From Archivesica marissinica (Eukaryota; Mollusca; Bivalvia; Venerida; Vesicomyidae), in assembly GCA_014843695.1 (NCBI GenBank), contig CM026390.1:11882904-11946903 (forward strand): DNA of 64,000 bases. Direction: 5' to 3'. The position numbers and the translations under genes are program-made. This document shows positions 24,786 through 37,551 of the stretch, in pieces (positions within the stretch are counted from its first letter, which is position 1; each line of letters begins with the position of its first letter). Under the pieces are notes generated by a model. It saw nothing but the letters and a program-made list of their open reading frames with translations. It ran no database searches and was not told the DNA's origin.

Positions 24786-27468
24786 GTGTACAAGCAAGCA
24801 TGGATGAAGACCAGGTTCAAGTCAATGGTGTGTACAAGCAAGCATGGATGAAGACCAGGTTCAAGTCAATGGTGTGTACAAGCAAGCATGGATGACGACC
24901 AGGTTCAAGTCAATGGTGTGTACAAGCAAGCATGGATGAAGACCAGGTTCAAGTCAATGGTGTGTACAAGCAAGCATGGATGAAGACCAGGTTCAAGTCA
25001 ATGGTGTGTACAAGCAAGCATGGATGAAGACCAGGTTCAAGTCAATGGTGTGTACAAGCAAGCATGGATGAAGACCAGATTCAAGTCAAGCATGGATGAA
25101 GACCAGGTTCAAGTCAATGGTGTGTACAAGCAAGCATGGATGAAGACCAGGTTCAAGTCAATGGTGTGTACAAGCAAGCATGGATGAAGACCAGGTTCAA
25201 GTCAATGGTGTGTACAAGCAAGCATGGATGAAGACCAGGTTCAAGTCAATGGTGTGTACAAGCAAGCATGGATGAAGACCAGGTTCAAGTCAATGGTGTG
25301 TACAAGCAAGCATGGATGAAGACCAGGTTCAAGTCAATGGTGTTTACAAGCATGGATGAAGACCAGGTTCAAGTCAATGGTGTGTACAAGCAAGCATGGA
25401 TGAAGACCAGGTTCAAGTCAATGGTGTGTACAAGCAAGCATGGATGAAGACCAGGTTCAAGTCAATGGTGTTTACAAGCAAGCATGGATGAAGACCAGGT
25501 TCAAGTCAATGGTGTTTACAAGCATGGATGAAGACCAGGTTCAAGTCAATGGTGTGTACAAGCAAGCATGGATGAAGACCAGGTTCAAGTTAATGGTGTG
25601 TACAAGCAAGCATGGATGAAGACCAGGTTCAAGTCAATGGTGTGTACAAGTAAGCATGGATGAAGACCAGGTTCACGTCAATGGTGTGTACAAGCAAGCA
25701 TGGATGAAGACCAGGTTCAAGTCAATGGTGTGTACAAGCAAGCATGGATGAAGACCAGGTTCAAGTCAATGGTGTGTACAAGCAAGCATGGATGAAGACC
25801 AGGTTCAAGTCAATGGTGTGTACAAGCAAGCATGGATGAAGACCAGGTTCAAGTCAATGGTGTGTACAAGCAAGCATGGATGAAGACCAGGTTCAAGTCA
25901 ATGGTGTTTACAAGCATGGATGAAGACCAGATTCAAGTCAATGGTGTGTACAAGCAAGCATGGATGAAGACCAGATTCAAGTCAATGGTGTGTACAAGCA
26001 AGCATGGATGAAGACCAGATTCATGTCAATGGTGTGTACAAGCATGGATGAAGACCAGGTTCAAGTCAATGGTGTGTACAAGCAAGCATGGATGAAGACC
26101 AGATTCAAGTCAATGGTGTGTACAAGCATGGATGAAGACCAGGTTCAAGTCAATGGTGTGTACAAGCAAGCATGGATGAAGACCAGATTCAAGTCAATGG
26201 TGTGTACAAGCAAGCATGGATGAAGACCAGATTCAAGTCAATGGTGTGTACAAGCAAGCATGGATGAAGACCAGATTCATGTCAATGGTGTGTACAAGCA
26301 TGGATGAAGACCAGGTTCAAGTCAATGGTGTGTACAAGCAAGCATGGATGAAGACCAGATTCAAGTCAATGGTGTGTACAAGCATGGATGAAGACCAGGT
26401 TCAAGTCAATGGTGTGTACAAGCAAGCATGGATGAAGACCAGATTCAAGTCAATGGTGTGTACAAGCAAGCATGGATGAAGACCAGATTCAAGTCAATGG
26501 TGTGTACAAGCAAGCATGGATGAAGACCAGATTCAAGTCAATGGTGTGTACAAGCATGGATGAAGACCAGGTTCAAGTCAATGGTGTGTACAAGCATGGA
26601 TGAAGACCAGGTTCAAGTCAATGGTGTGTACAAGCATGGATGAAGACCAGATTCAAGTCAATGGTGTGTACAAGCATGGATGAAGACCAGGTTCAAGTCA
26701 ATGGTGTGTACAAGCAAGCATGGATGAAGACCAGGTTCAAGTCAATGGTGTGTACAAGCAAGCATGGATGAAGACCAGATACAAGTCAATGGTGTTTACA
26801 AGCATGGATGAAGACCAGATTCAAGTCAATGGTGTGTACAAGCATGGATGAAGACCAGATACAAGTCAATGGTGTTTACAAGCAAGCATGGATGAAGACC
26901 AGGTACAAGTCAATGGTGTGTACAAGCAAGCATGGATGAAGACCAGATTCAAGTCAATGGTGTGTACAAGCAAGCATGGATGAAGACCAGATTCAAGTCA
27001 ATGGTGTTTACAAGCATGGATGAAGACCAGATTCAAGTCAATGGTGTTTACAAGCATGGATGAAGACCAGGTTCAAGTCAATGGTGTGTACAAGCATGGA
27101 TGAAGACCAGATACAAGTCAATGGTGTTTACAAGCAAGCATGGATGAAGACCAGGTACAAGTCAATGGTGTGTACAAGCAAGCATGGATGAAGACCAGAT
27201 TCAAGTCAATGGTGTGTACAAGCAAGCATGGATGAAGACCAGATTCAAGTCAATGGTGTTTACAAGCAAGCATGGATGAAGACCAGATACAAGTCAATGG
27301 TGTTTACAAGCATGGATGAAGACCAGATTCAAGTCAATGGTGTGTACAAGCAAGCATGGATGAAGACCAGATACAAGTCAATGGTGTTTACAAGCATGGA
27401 TGAAGACCAGATTCAAGTCAATGGTGTGTACAAGCAAGCATGGATGAAGACCAGATACAAGTCAATGC
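24786..27468. repeat. 44/40-bp minisatellite (about 62 units)
   Basis: Unit TGTGTACAAGCAAGCATGGA, TGAAGACCAGGTTCAAGTCA, ATGG; a 40-base subtype lacks one CAAG. Subtypes GGTTCAAG, GATTCAAG and GATACAAG follow one another from left to right, and a 256-base block is duplicated head to tail (25960-26215 and 26216-26471). Open frames through it are repeat artefacts. Confidence 0.95.
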
Positions 27469-28102
27469 GTTTCATATTTCACACTTATTTGCTTTTCAAG
27501 TTTTATTGAATACCGTACATGTTAAAATGAAATGCTGTACTTGACATGTGCATATGATCACAAGTGTGTTGTTATGTCAATGAATGTATCAGGGCCGTAA
27601 GAAAATCTTTTAAAATGGTTAAAAGGCCATTGTTGATGTGATAAAGTAATGTGTGACTTATTTTCTTATATAAACGTGTACTAAAGTTGTCCATAAAAAC
27701 ATGTTATTATTCTGACCAGAAACTCGCTTAATAACATTTGTTCTGAATTTGTTAAATAAAAGTTTATAATTAATTATATATATTATAAATACATGGTGCG
27801 GGCCGTTGTCTAATGTTGTTAAAACTTGTGGCCCAAACCATTTGTATTTGCATTATATGTATTGTATCTTTATGTTTATGACATATGTACTATTGATTTG
27901 CAATAAAATATGGTTAAATAAAAATAATAATTTTTTTATTATTAATTATTTATAAAATGAAAACAAGTCACAAATTCTTTATATAGCGATAGTGATTGAG
28001 AAAAATGGGACCATATGGACAAAATTCACAGAGTAAAGTTCACAAAATTTTAAAATATCTCCTGGTTACTTTGTAAATATCTCAAGCATATAGCAAGTAG
28101 CT
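27469..28102. other. AT-rich intron sequence
   Basis: Nothing recognised apart from A/T-rich low complexity around 27760-27960. Confidence 0.6.
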
Positions 28103-28343
28103 TTAACCCTTTCAACACCAAGTAACTCACATGGACTGGTCCATGATATTGTTAGACCAATAAATGAATCAGAAGATTACATTTGGACCAGTTCATTTAT
28201 CAAAATGGGTAATTTTGTCTAAAAATAGTAATATTACTGGCAAAAAGTGCAGATCCTGATGAGACGGCTCGTTACGAGTCGGCTCATCTGGATCTACACT
28301 TTTTGTATGCCTATTTAGAGGTCTGTGGTGTTGAAAGGGTTAA
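28103..28343. mobile_element. TTAA-type MITE, copy 1
   Basis: TTAACCCTTTCAACACC at the left and GGTGTTGAAAGGGTTAA at the right; the TTAA at each end is the likely target duplication, as in piggyBac-like elements. Inside, a hairpin-prone stretch carries TGCAGATCCTGATGAGACGG. Three more copies lie in this window. Confidence 0.9.
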
Positions 28344-28605
28344 AGTCACAGACCAGCTGAAATTCAAATGCTCAATGTCTCAAACATTCATATTTTGACA
28401 AAATTGGTCATGAAATTGTTTGAAACATTATTAGGCTTCTATGAAATTGCATACATTGCAGGAGAAATTTCTGAACATTTTTTGTAAACACTTTTATTAC
28501 TTCTTAGAACTATTCCCATATGAACACAGTCATAATTTAATGCACACATGTAATGCATGAAGAATATTGGTTGCTATGGTAACACATTCATTTTAATGCT
28601 TCTTA

Positions 28606-28738
28606 TATCTATGTTTCCTCTTCTCTCTCTCTCCCTCATGGCGATGTATTCCATCACGAATGAGCTCTCGAGAGCAATCAACATAATGTTGTAAGAACAT
28701 GTTTCGCATACTAATTAAAATAAATTTGCATAAACTAA
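28606..28738 (+). mobile_element. SINE family 1, 3' fragment
   Basis: CTCTCCCTCATGGCGATGTA, ATGAGCTCTCGAGAGC and the TTTCGCATACTAATTAAAAT tail. The tRNA head is lost. Confidence 0.75.
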
Positions 28739-29066
28739 TTTTTATGAACAAACATGCAAATGTGATTATTATAATGTGCTCATTATTCTCTTTATTTTTC
28801 TCTCTCATAACGTTATTCCATATTATCAGTTAAAGCCACATAATGTTATATAACATGTTAAATATTTGCTTCCAAAAACCTAACCTCAACTTAGCATGGC
28901 AACTCTGCAACTCATTTTTACCCAGATGTAATTGCTCAACTTTGTTTTTGAATGGTTAAAAATGTATTTCAAATACAATTTTGAAAGTAGAGCTGAACAC
29001 AAATCGCCAACTCAACCATTCAATTTACCTGAGTTTGGGGATGACAATTGAGATCAATTTAAAGCC
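28739..29066. other. Intron sequence without recognised features
   Basis: AT-rich spacer before the 42-bp array. Nothing recognised. Confidence 0.6.
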
Positions 29067-32000
29067 TTTGGGCCAGAAGACAGTAGTTCATACAGACATC
29101 CGTGGCATATTTGGCCAGAAGACAGTAGTTCATACAGACATCCGTGGCATATTTGGCCAGAAGACAGTAGTTCATACAGACATCCATGGCATATTTGGCC
29201 AGAAGACAGTAGTTCATACAGACATCCATGGCATATTTGGCCAGAAGACAGTAGTTCATACAGACATCCATGGTATATTTGGCCAGAAGACAGTAGTTCA
29301 TACAGACATCCGTGGCATATTTGGCCAGAAGACAGTAGTTCATACAGACATACATGGCATATTTGGCCAGAAGACAGTAGTTCATACAGACATCCGTGGC
29401 ATATTTGGCCAGAAGACAGTAGTTCATACAGACATCCATGGCATATTTGGCCAGAAGACAGTAGTTCATACAGACATCCATGGCATATTTGGCCAGAAGA
29501 CAGTAGTTCATACAGACATCCATGGCATATTTGGCCAGAAGACAGTAGTTCATACAGACATCCGTGGCATATTTGGCCAGAAGACAGTAGTTCATACAGA
29601 CATCCATGGCATATTTGGCCAGAAGACAGTAGTTCATACAGACATCCATGCATATTTGGCCAGAAGACAGTAGATCATACAGACATCCATGGCATATTTG
29701 GCCAGAAGACAGTAGTTCATACAGACATCCATGGCATATTTGGCCAGAAGACAGTAGTTCATTCAGACATCCATGGCATATTTGGCCAGAAGACAGTAGT
29801 TCATACAGACATCCGTGGCATATTTGGCCAGAAGACAGTAGTTCATACAGACATCCATGGCATATTTGGCCAGAAGACAGTAGTTCATACAGACATCCAT
29901 GGCATATTTGGCCAGAAGACAGTAGTTCACACAGACATCCATGGCATATTTGGCCAGAAGACAGTAGTTCATACAGACATCCATGGCATATTTGGCCAGA
30001 AGACAGTAGTTCTTACAGATATCCATGGCATATTTGGCCAGAAGACAGTAGTTCATACAGACATCCATGGCATATTTGGCCAGAATACAGTAGTTCATAC
30101 AGACATCCATGGCATATTTGGCCAGAAGACAGTAGTTCATACAGACATCCATGGCATATTTGGCCAGAAGACAGTAGTTCATACAGACATCCATGGCATA
30201 TTTGGCCAGAAGACAGTAGTTCATACAGACATCCATGGCATATTTGGCCAGAAGACAGTAGTTCATACAGACATCCATGGCATATTTGGCCAGAAGACAG
30301 TAGTTCATACAGACATCCATGGCATATTTGGCCAGAAGACAGTAGTTCATACAGACATCCATGGCATATTTGGCCAGAAGTTCATACAGACATCCATGGC
30401 ATATTTGGCCAGAAGACAGTAGTTCATACAGACATCCATGGCATATTTGGCCAGAAGACAGTAGTTCATACAGACATCCGTGGCATATTTGGCCAGAAGA
30501 CAGTAGTTCATACAGACATCCATGGCATATTTGGCTAGAAGACAGTAGTTCATACAGACATCCGTGGCATATTTGGCCAGAAGACAGTGGTTCATACAGA
30601 CATCCATGGCATATTTGGCCAGAAGACAGTAGTTCATACAGACATCCGTGGCATATTTGGCCAGAAGACAGTAGTTCATACAGACATCCATGGCATATTT
30701 GGCCAGAAGACAGTAGTTTATACAGACATCCATGGCATATTTGGCCAGAAGACAGTAGTTCACACAGACATCCATGGCATATTTGGCCAGAAGACAGTAG
30801 TTCATACAGACATCCATGGCATATTTGGCCAGAAGTTCATACAGACATCCATGGCATATTTGGCCAGAAGTTCATACAGACATCCATGGCATATTTGGCC
30901 AGAAGACAGTAGTTCATACAGACATCCATGGCATATTTGGCCAGAAGACAGTAGTTCATACAGACATCCATGGCATATTTGGCCAGAAGACAGTAGTTCA
31001 TACAGACATCCATGGCATATTTGACCAGAAGACAGTAGTTCATACAGACATCCATGGCATATTTGGCCAGAAGACAGTAGTTCACACAGACATCCATGGC
31101 ATATTTGGCCAGAAGACAGTAGTTCATACAGACATCCATGGCATATTTGGCCAGAAGTTCATACAGACATCCATGGCATATTTGGCCAGAAGACAGTAGT
31201 TCATACAGACATCCATGGCATATTTGGCCAGAAGACAGTAGTTCATACAGACATCCGTGGCATATTTGGCCAGAAGACAGTAGTTCATACAGACATCCAT
31301 GGCATATTTGGCTAGAAGACAGTAGTTCATACAGACATCCATGGCATATTTGGCCAGAAGACAGTGGTTCATACAGACATCCATGGCATATTTGGCCAGA
31401 AGACAGTAGTTCATACAGACATCCGTGGCATATTTGGCCAGAAGACAGTAGTTCATACAGACATCCATGGCATATTTGGCCAGAAGACAGTAGTTTATAC
31501 AGACATCCATGGCATATTTGGCCAGAAGACAGTAGTTCACACAGACATCCATGGCATATTTGGCCAGAAGACAGTAGTTCAAACAGACATCCATGGCATA
31601 TTTGGCCAGAAGTTCATACAGACATCCATGGCATATTTGGCCAGAAGACAGTAGTTCATACAGACATCCATGGCATATTTGGCCAGAAGACAGTAGTTCA
31701 TACAGACATCCATGGCATATTTGGCCAGAAGACAGTAGTTCATACAGACATCCATGGCATATTTGGCCAGAAGACAGTAGTTCATACAGACATCCATGGC
31801 ATATTTGACCAGAAGACAGTAGTTCATACAGACATCCATGGCATATTTGGCCAGAAGACAGTAGTTCACACAGACATCCATGGCATATTTGGCCAGAAGA
31901 AAGTAGTTCATACAGACATCCATGGCATATTTGGCCAGAAGACAGTAGTTCATACAGACATCCATGGCATATTTGGCCAGAAGACAGTAGTTCATACAGA

Positions 32001-32144
32001 CATCCGTGGCATATTTGGCCAGAAGACAGTAGTTCATACAGACATCCATGGCATATTTGGCCAGAAGACAGTAGTTCATACAGACATCCATGGCGTATTT
32101 GGCCAGAATACAGTAGTTCATACAGACATCCATGGCATATTTGT
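29067..32144. repeat. 42-bp minisatellite, open in several frames (about 73 units)
   Basis: Unit GGCCAGAAGACAGTAGTTCA, TACAGACATCCATGGCATAT, TT. Being 14 codons long and stop-free in several frames, it produces false reading frames of up to 344 codons on both strands. It contains a 33-base short unit (lacking ACAGTAGTT-type sequence) at several points and a higher-order duplication of 777 bases (30347-30817 against 31124-31594). There is no sign that it is coding: variation is not biased to third positions and it lies within intron 8. Confidence 0.96.
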
Positions 32145-32372
32145 AGCAGATTTGACCCCCATAATAAAATGAACAGTCTTTCTGATAGGACTTTAAACCA
32201 AGATCTTGTGTCGGTGCTTTACACCATGCACGTAAAAGAACCAGAGGAGACTCTGGAATGGGTCTCTGTCTATATCATTGCACTATCTTCCAAACATCTA
32301 AAATGATTAATCTCTTCAGGTGGCGTCGCTCATATGGGTAACCGCTAGCGACGATAAATAAACGTAAAACAC
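32145..32372 (+). mobile_element. SINE family 2, 5'-truncated
   Basis: Starts within the body (TTTGACCCCCATAATAAAAT), runs through GCACGTAAAAGAACCAGAGG and GGCGTCGCTCATATGGGTAA, and ends GACGATAAATAAACGTAAAA. It directly abuts the 42-bp array. Confidence 0.85.
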
Positions 32373-32517
32373 CATACCACCACAGTAGTTCATACTGGCA
32401 AAGAGAAATACAAGATAATAGATGCAGTTACAGTTTAACAAGATTCATTCAGCGTTTTCCATTCATGTGCACGGATCATCTTGTGTATGTTTTATTAAAA
32501 TTCACTCGTAAACAGTG

Positions 32518-32806
32518 CAATAGATGGGTCAGTACTCCAGTGGAAAAAACATGTTGGACTGCGAATCCATGGATCATAGGTGGGATCCCACAAGTGACCC
32601 TAATAATATTAAGTCTTTCAGTTGGGACTTTAAACCGAGGTTTCATTTCGGTGCTTTACACTATGCACATAAAAGGAACCAGAGGAGACTCTAGAATGGG
32701 TCTCTGTCTGTATCATTGCACTATCTTCCAAAATCTAAAGTGACTAATCTTTTGAGGAGGCATCGCTTCTATGTGTAACCAGTAGCGATGATAAATAAAC
32801 GTAAAC
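32518..32806 (+). mobile_element. SINE family 2
   Basis: tRNA-like head in AGTACTCCAGTGGAAAAAAC, body TTTCAGTTGGGACTTTAAAC and AAAAGGAACCAGAGGAGACT, tail GATGATAAATAAACGTAAAC. It is more diverged than the copy at 36086. Confidence 0.85.
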
Positions 32807-32879
32807 ACACAACAATGCAATTTCATCTTTAAGAACAGGAATATGACCGTACCTAACACAAGGTAGAATATACATCAAC

Positions 32880-33490
32880 TGATATAACACCATGGGAGAC
32901 AATTGTGAGAAATATTCACCAGGGGAGATAATTGTGAGAAATATTCACTAGGGGAGATAATTGTGAGAAACATTCATCAGGGGAGACAATTGTGAGAAAT
33001 ATTCACCAGGGGAGATAATTGTGAGAAACATTCATCAGGGGAGACAATTGTGAGAAATATTCACCAGGGGAGATAATTGTGAGAAACATTCATCAGGGGA
33101 GACAATTGTGAGAAACATTCATCAGGGGAGACAATTGTGAGACATTTTACCAGGGGAGATAATTGTGAGAAACATTCATCAGGGGAGACAATTGTGAGAC
33201 ATTTTACCAGGGGAGATAATTGTGAGAGATATTCACCATGAGAGATACTATTTGAGATACATTCACTGGGGAGATAATTGTGAGAAATATTCGTAAGGAA
33301 ATAGTCATCAGGGGAGACAATTGAGAGAACTATTCACCAGGGAAGATAATTGTGAGAACTAGTCATCTGGGGAGACAATTGTGACAAAATAGTCAACAGG
33401 GGAGACAATTGTGACAAAATAGTCAACAGGGGAGACAATTGTAACAAAATAGTCAACAGGGGAGACAATTGTGACAAATATTCATCAGGG
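32880..33490. repeat. 29-bp minisatellite (about 21 units)
   Basis: Unit GGGGAGACAATTGTGAGAAA then TATTCACCA, with GATAATTG and CATTCATCA variants. It lies about 240 bases downstream of the exon 8 donor with no similarity to it. Confidence 0.93.
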
Positions 33491-33726
33491 CAGGTAATTG
33501 AGAGAAATATTTATCAATGTGGCTATATTAATGTTAGTTTCTTTAAATGATGTTCTTCGTATCTATTTTACTTTATATGGAAAAGAACTTTCTACAGAGG
33601 GTACAGGTGCAACATACAAAATACATGTGACAGGAATAGAGGGTATAATAAGCAGGAACATTGATGACGTTTAAACGTGAGGAAGAACCTTATATTTTAT
33701 AACCATGTAATTTCCAGCAGACTTAC

Positions 33727-33824
33727 CTTCTAACATACTCAACGAAGAATGTTGTAAGCAATATAAATATGAAATCCACAATCACCAGCCTGTAAATCTG
33801 CTGCCCTATAAAAGTCTCTTTACA
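33727..33824 (-). CDS. TMC exon 8: FIGQQIYRL segment and TM6
   Basis: 98 bases, acceptor TTTTCAG, donor AAG|GTAAGT, phase 0 in and two bases out. It encodes CKETFIGQQIYRLVIVDFIF, then ILLTTFFVEYVR. C.E...GQ..YRL...DF is one of the best conserved TMC signatures and precedes and enters TM6. The 61-bp array abuts this exon: its last unit ends just six bases before the AG, so the branch-point and much of the pyrimidine region lie within array sequence. Confidence 0.94.
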
Positions 33825-33828
33825 CTGA

Positions 33829-34442
33829 AAATAACAAATCATAGGCCAGTGTGAAACACAATAATGTCACACACGCGCACATTGCAGGATCAAGTAACAA
33901 ATCATAGGCCAGTGTGAAACACAATAATGTCACACGCGCGCATTGCAGGATCAAGTAACAAATCATAGGCCAGTGTGAAACACAATAATGTCACACACGC
34001 GCATTGCAGGATCAAGTAACAAATCATAGGCCAGTGTGAAACACAATAATGTCACACACGCGCATTGCAGGATCAAGTAACAAATCATAGGCCAGTGTGA
34101 AACACAATAATGTCACACACGCGCATTGCAGGATCAAGTAACAAATCATAGGCCAGTGTGAAACACAATAATGTCACACACGCGCATTGCAGGATCAAGT
34201 AACAAATCATAGGCCAGTGTGAAACACAATAATGTCACACTCGCGCATTGCAGGATCAAGTAACAAATCATAGGCCAGTGTGAAACACAATAATGTCACA
34301 CACGCGCATTGCAGGATCAAGTAACAAATCATAGGCCAGTGTGAAACACAATAATGTCACACACGCGCATTGCAGGATCAAGTAACAAATCATAGGCCAG
34401 TGTGAAACACAATAATGTCACACACGCGCATTGCAGGATCAA
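33829..34442. repeat. 61-bp array abutting the exon 8 acceptor (10 units)
   Basis: Unit TAACAAATCATAGGCCAGTG, TGAAACACAATAATGTCACA, CACGCGCATTGCAGGATCAA, G. Units are nearly identical (one CACTCGCGC variant), so the expansion is recent. On the gene strand the innermost unit runs CACTGGCCTATGATTTGTTA straight into TTTTCAG|TGT of exon 8. Confidence 0.95.
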
Positions 34443-34589
34443 ATATTTGAAATCGTTATGTAAGAAAAATTTTACACTTTAAATGAATATGTAATAGTAT
34501 ATATATATCAACATGCTTATATTTATTTCACAAATTCATTTCTATGTAAGCAGTGTGCATATTATAAAAATATCATTTTGTATTGTGAC

Positions 34590-35610
34590 CCTCCCTTGCC
34601 TGATGTTTGTATTGTGACCCTCCCTTGCCTGATGTTTGTATTGTGACCCTCCCTTGCCTGATGTTTGTATTGTGACCCTTCCTTGCCTGATGTTTGTATT
34701 GTGACCCTTCCTTGCCTGATGTTTGTATTGTGACCCTCCCTTGCCTGATGTTTGTATTGTGACCCTCCATTGCCTGATGTTTGTATTGTGACCCTCCCTT
34801 GCCTGATGTTTGTATTATGACCCTCCCTTGCCTGATGTTTGTATTGTGACCCTCCCTTGCCTGATGTTTGTATTGTGACCCTACCCTCCCTTGCCTGATG
34901 TTTGTATTGTGATCCTCCCTTGCCTGATGTTTGTATTGTGACCCTCCCTTGCCTGATGTTTGTATTGTGACCCTCTCTTGCCTGATGTTTGTATTGTGAT
35001 CCTCCCTTGCCTGATGTTTGTATTGTGACCCACCCTTGCCTGATGTTTGTATTGTGACCCTACCCTCCCTTGCCTGATGTTTGTATTGTGATCCTCCCTT
35101 GCCTGATGTTTGTATTGTGACCCTCCCTTGCCTGATGTTTGTATTGTGACCCTCCCTTGCCTGATGTTTGTATTGTGATCCTCCCTTGCCTGATGTTTGT
35201 ATTGTCACCCTCCCTTGCCTGATGTTTGTATTGTCACCCTCCCTTGCCTGATGTTTGTATTGTGACCCTCCCTTGCCTGATGTTTGTATTGTCACCCTCC
35301 CTTGCCTGATGTTTGTATTGTCACCCTCCCTTGCCTGATGTTTGTATTGTGACCCTCCCTTGCCTGATGTTTGTATTGTCACCCTCCCTTGCCTGATGTT
35401 TGTATTGCCACCCTCCCTTGCCTGATGTTTGTATTGTGACCCTCCCTTGCCTGATGTTTGTATTGTGACCCTCCCTTGCCTGATGTTTGTATTGTGACCC
35501 TTCCTTGCCTGATGTTTGTATTGTGACCCTCCCTTGCCTGATGTTTGTATTGTGAACCTCCCTTGCCTGATGTTTGTATTGTGACCCTCCCTTGCCTGAT
35601 GTTTTTGAAT
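34590..35610. repeat. 29-bp minisatellite (about 35 units)
   Basis: Unit CCTGATGTTTGTATTGTGAC then CCTCCCTTG. The 382-codon minus-strand frame across it (34573-35721) is a repeat artefact: 29 bases cycle through three frames and every one happens to lack stops. Confidence 0.95.
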
Positions 35611-36085
35611 CATGAGAAAAAAACGATTCTCAGAAAAAAGTAGCAAAACACAAAAAGATTTAATATAAAAAGCGTATATGAGCCACAAATTCCATTGATC
35701 ATGTATCCCCCAATTTAGCACTTTAATTACACATTTCTGTATATTGTTTAATATGTAAGATGGTTTAGATAATGTTACATTTTGTGATTTATTGCCTTCG
35801 TTTTTGAATAATTGTGACCTTATACTATTTTTTCAAATAGGCTGTATTGCATTACGGCAATATGAAGAAACAAACAAAACTGCAAGTTGACGTCGCGTCA
35901 TTTTGAACCCGAAAATAACAGAATTACCATTTTTGACTACCGGTACATAATGAGATAAGTATAACGAGTTAATAAAGGTCACCTCTAGATATCATACTTC
36001 CTGTTCTGATGATTCAATTATAAATACATCCCTAGCAGGGTTCGAACCTACAGCGGAGAGGGGTAAGTGATTTGACGTACAGACG
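35611..36085. other. Intron sequence without recognised features
   Basis: AT-rich spacer. A B-box-like GGGTTCGAAC near 36038 is the only tRNA-like hint. Confidence 0.5.
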
Positions 36086-36352
36086 GATCTGTAGTCCAGT
36101 GGTAACACGCTGGACTGGTAATCCAGGGATCGCAGGTTTGACCCTAATAAAATTAACAGTCTTTCAGATGGGACGTTAAACTGAGGTCTTCTGTCGGTGC
36201 TGTACACCGTGCACGTAAAAGAACCAGAGGAGACTCTGGAATGGGTCTCTGTCTGTATCATGCACTATCCTCCAAAATCTAAAATGACTAATCTCTTCAG
36301 GAGGCGTCGTTCATATGGGCAACCAGTAGCAACGATAAATAAACGCAAAACA
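36086..36352 (+). mobile_element. SINE family 2, best-preserved copy
   Basis: tRNA-like head GATCTGTAGTCCAGTGGTAA ... GGGATCGCAGGTTTGACCCT, body CTTTCAGATGGGACGTTAAA and CACGTAAAAGAACCAGAGGA, tail GGGCAACCAGTAGCAACGAT then AAATAAACG. The head resembles a tRNA gene but it is followed by the SINE body and has multiple copies. Confidence 0.9.
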
Positions 36353-36832
36353 CACATGATTTGAAGTCAACGACCGTATCCACTAATCCACTAGTACCCA
36401 ACTTGTCAAACTGCTGAATTATATCAGCCTCTTGAAGCGACCTGTGATGTGTTTATAATGAAGAATAGATCGACATTATTACACGTGAAATAGCATATTC
36501 AGGAAAACTATTGTGATTTTGCCGTGTATATAGCGTTTTTTGACATGGTTTCGATACTTTTCTTCTCGCGCATTTAAATTGGAACGGAAGTACAGTCTAC
36601 ATCCGTTATGTCGAATTCCGTCGGATCGAACAAAATACTTCGACATAACCGAAGTTTGACTTAACGAAATTCTATATAAAGTAATATGTAAAATGATAAT
36701 GTCTGAAACAGGACTTTGATTACGGAGTGTGTATGCGACAGAGATGAACATTTAACATTAACGGTATGAAACAGACATGTATATGGCAGTGTTCTGTACA
36801 GACAGAATGGTTCCAGTCCGAGGATAACTTAC

Positions 36833-36902
36833 ATCTACTTGTAACCGTTCATACCAGAAATACACCAGCACACCAAGGGTTACCGCTTTTAACAACATTG
36901 TC
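36833..36902 (-). CDS. TMC exon 7: short TM5 exon
   Basis: 70 bases, acceptor TTTGCAG, donor GAT|GTAAGT. One base completes the arginine codon from exon 6; 23 codons follow, starting TMLLKAVTLGVLVYFWYERL and ending QVD in phase 0. It is found by position and phase: TMC proteins continue from ELY..(L/M)TR into T.L...F..K..TL...LYFW before the GQ(E/Q).YRL segment of exon 8. The hydrophobic stretch is TM5. Confidence 0.9.
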
Positions 36903-37195
36903 CTGCAAAAAAACAAAGGTATACACATCAAGATTTCATTTTTGTTTCTATTTATTCATTTTTGAGATGTCAATGGCAAATATTAATACAGATACATAAA
37001 TACAAATTCACCTCAATTTAACATTGATATTATACCCACAATATTTCTATAAAATGTGGAATTTCTTTTGGATCATTATGAACTATAAACTTGCAAAGAA
37101 TATAATAACAACATGTCCGTATTGAGTCTGGAACACTTAGTAACAAGTCATTTATTAAGCTTCAATAAAATATATTCATGGTAACCCGAGATATG

Positions 37196-37373
37196 CAGGG
37201 TTCCCTCTTCTGTCGCCAATTGAAAAACACTGGAGCCAATTTAAAAAACTTGGAGCCAACTAAGAGACATATAGTTCACAAATAAATATTTGAAGCCATG
37301 TATTAAACATGTGCCAAAATAAAAAAAGTTGCGCCAAATATTTTCGCATTGGCGACCGACAGCGGGAACCCTG
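37196..37373. mobile_element. Small TIR element (CAGGGTTCCC type), copy 1
   Basis: Ends CAGGGTTCCCTC and GCGGGAACCCTG; GATATG borders both sides as a likely short target duplication. Interior carries repeated TTGGAGCCAA and TGGCGACAG-like words. hAT-like ends, no coding capacity. Confidence 0.75.
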
Positions 37374-37551
37374 GATATGGACTTCATACTATTATTAGTA
37401 GATTGTAAGCAAAACTTTTAATCATATTTCTGTTAGTTTTAAATTAGGCACTAATATTAGCACTATTTGCACTACCGTAATTTTATCTAAGAGTTATCTA
37501 ACTAGCTTGCGTTAGTATGTCGTACTTGTGTGAAGTATCAATCAACTACAT

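Noticed and set aside
29054..32172. Long open frames on both strands (up to 344 codons) suggesting a repeat-rich protein
   Set aside because: The 42-bp unit is a multiple of three without stops in several frames; no start context, splice structure or codon bias, and it lies in an intron of the TMC gene.
34573..35721. 382-codon minus-strand frame with NTNIRQGR-like repeats
   Set aside because: Product of a 29-bp tandem repeat that cycles through three stop-free frames; not a gene.
36086..36160. tRNA gene
   Set aside because: A- and B-box-like words are present but the sequence belongs to a SINE with body, tail and further copies; the cloverleaf arms are degenerate. The same holds for the tRNA-like heads at 16530, 40440, 51900 and 52278.
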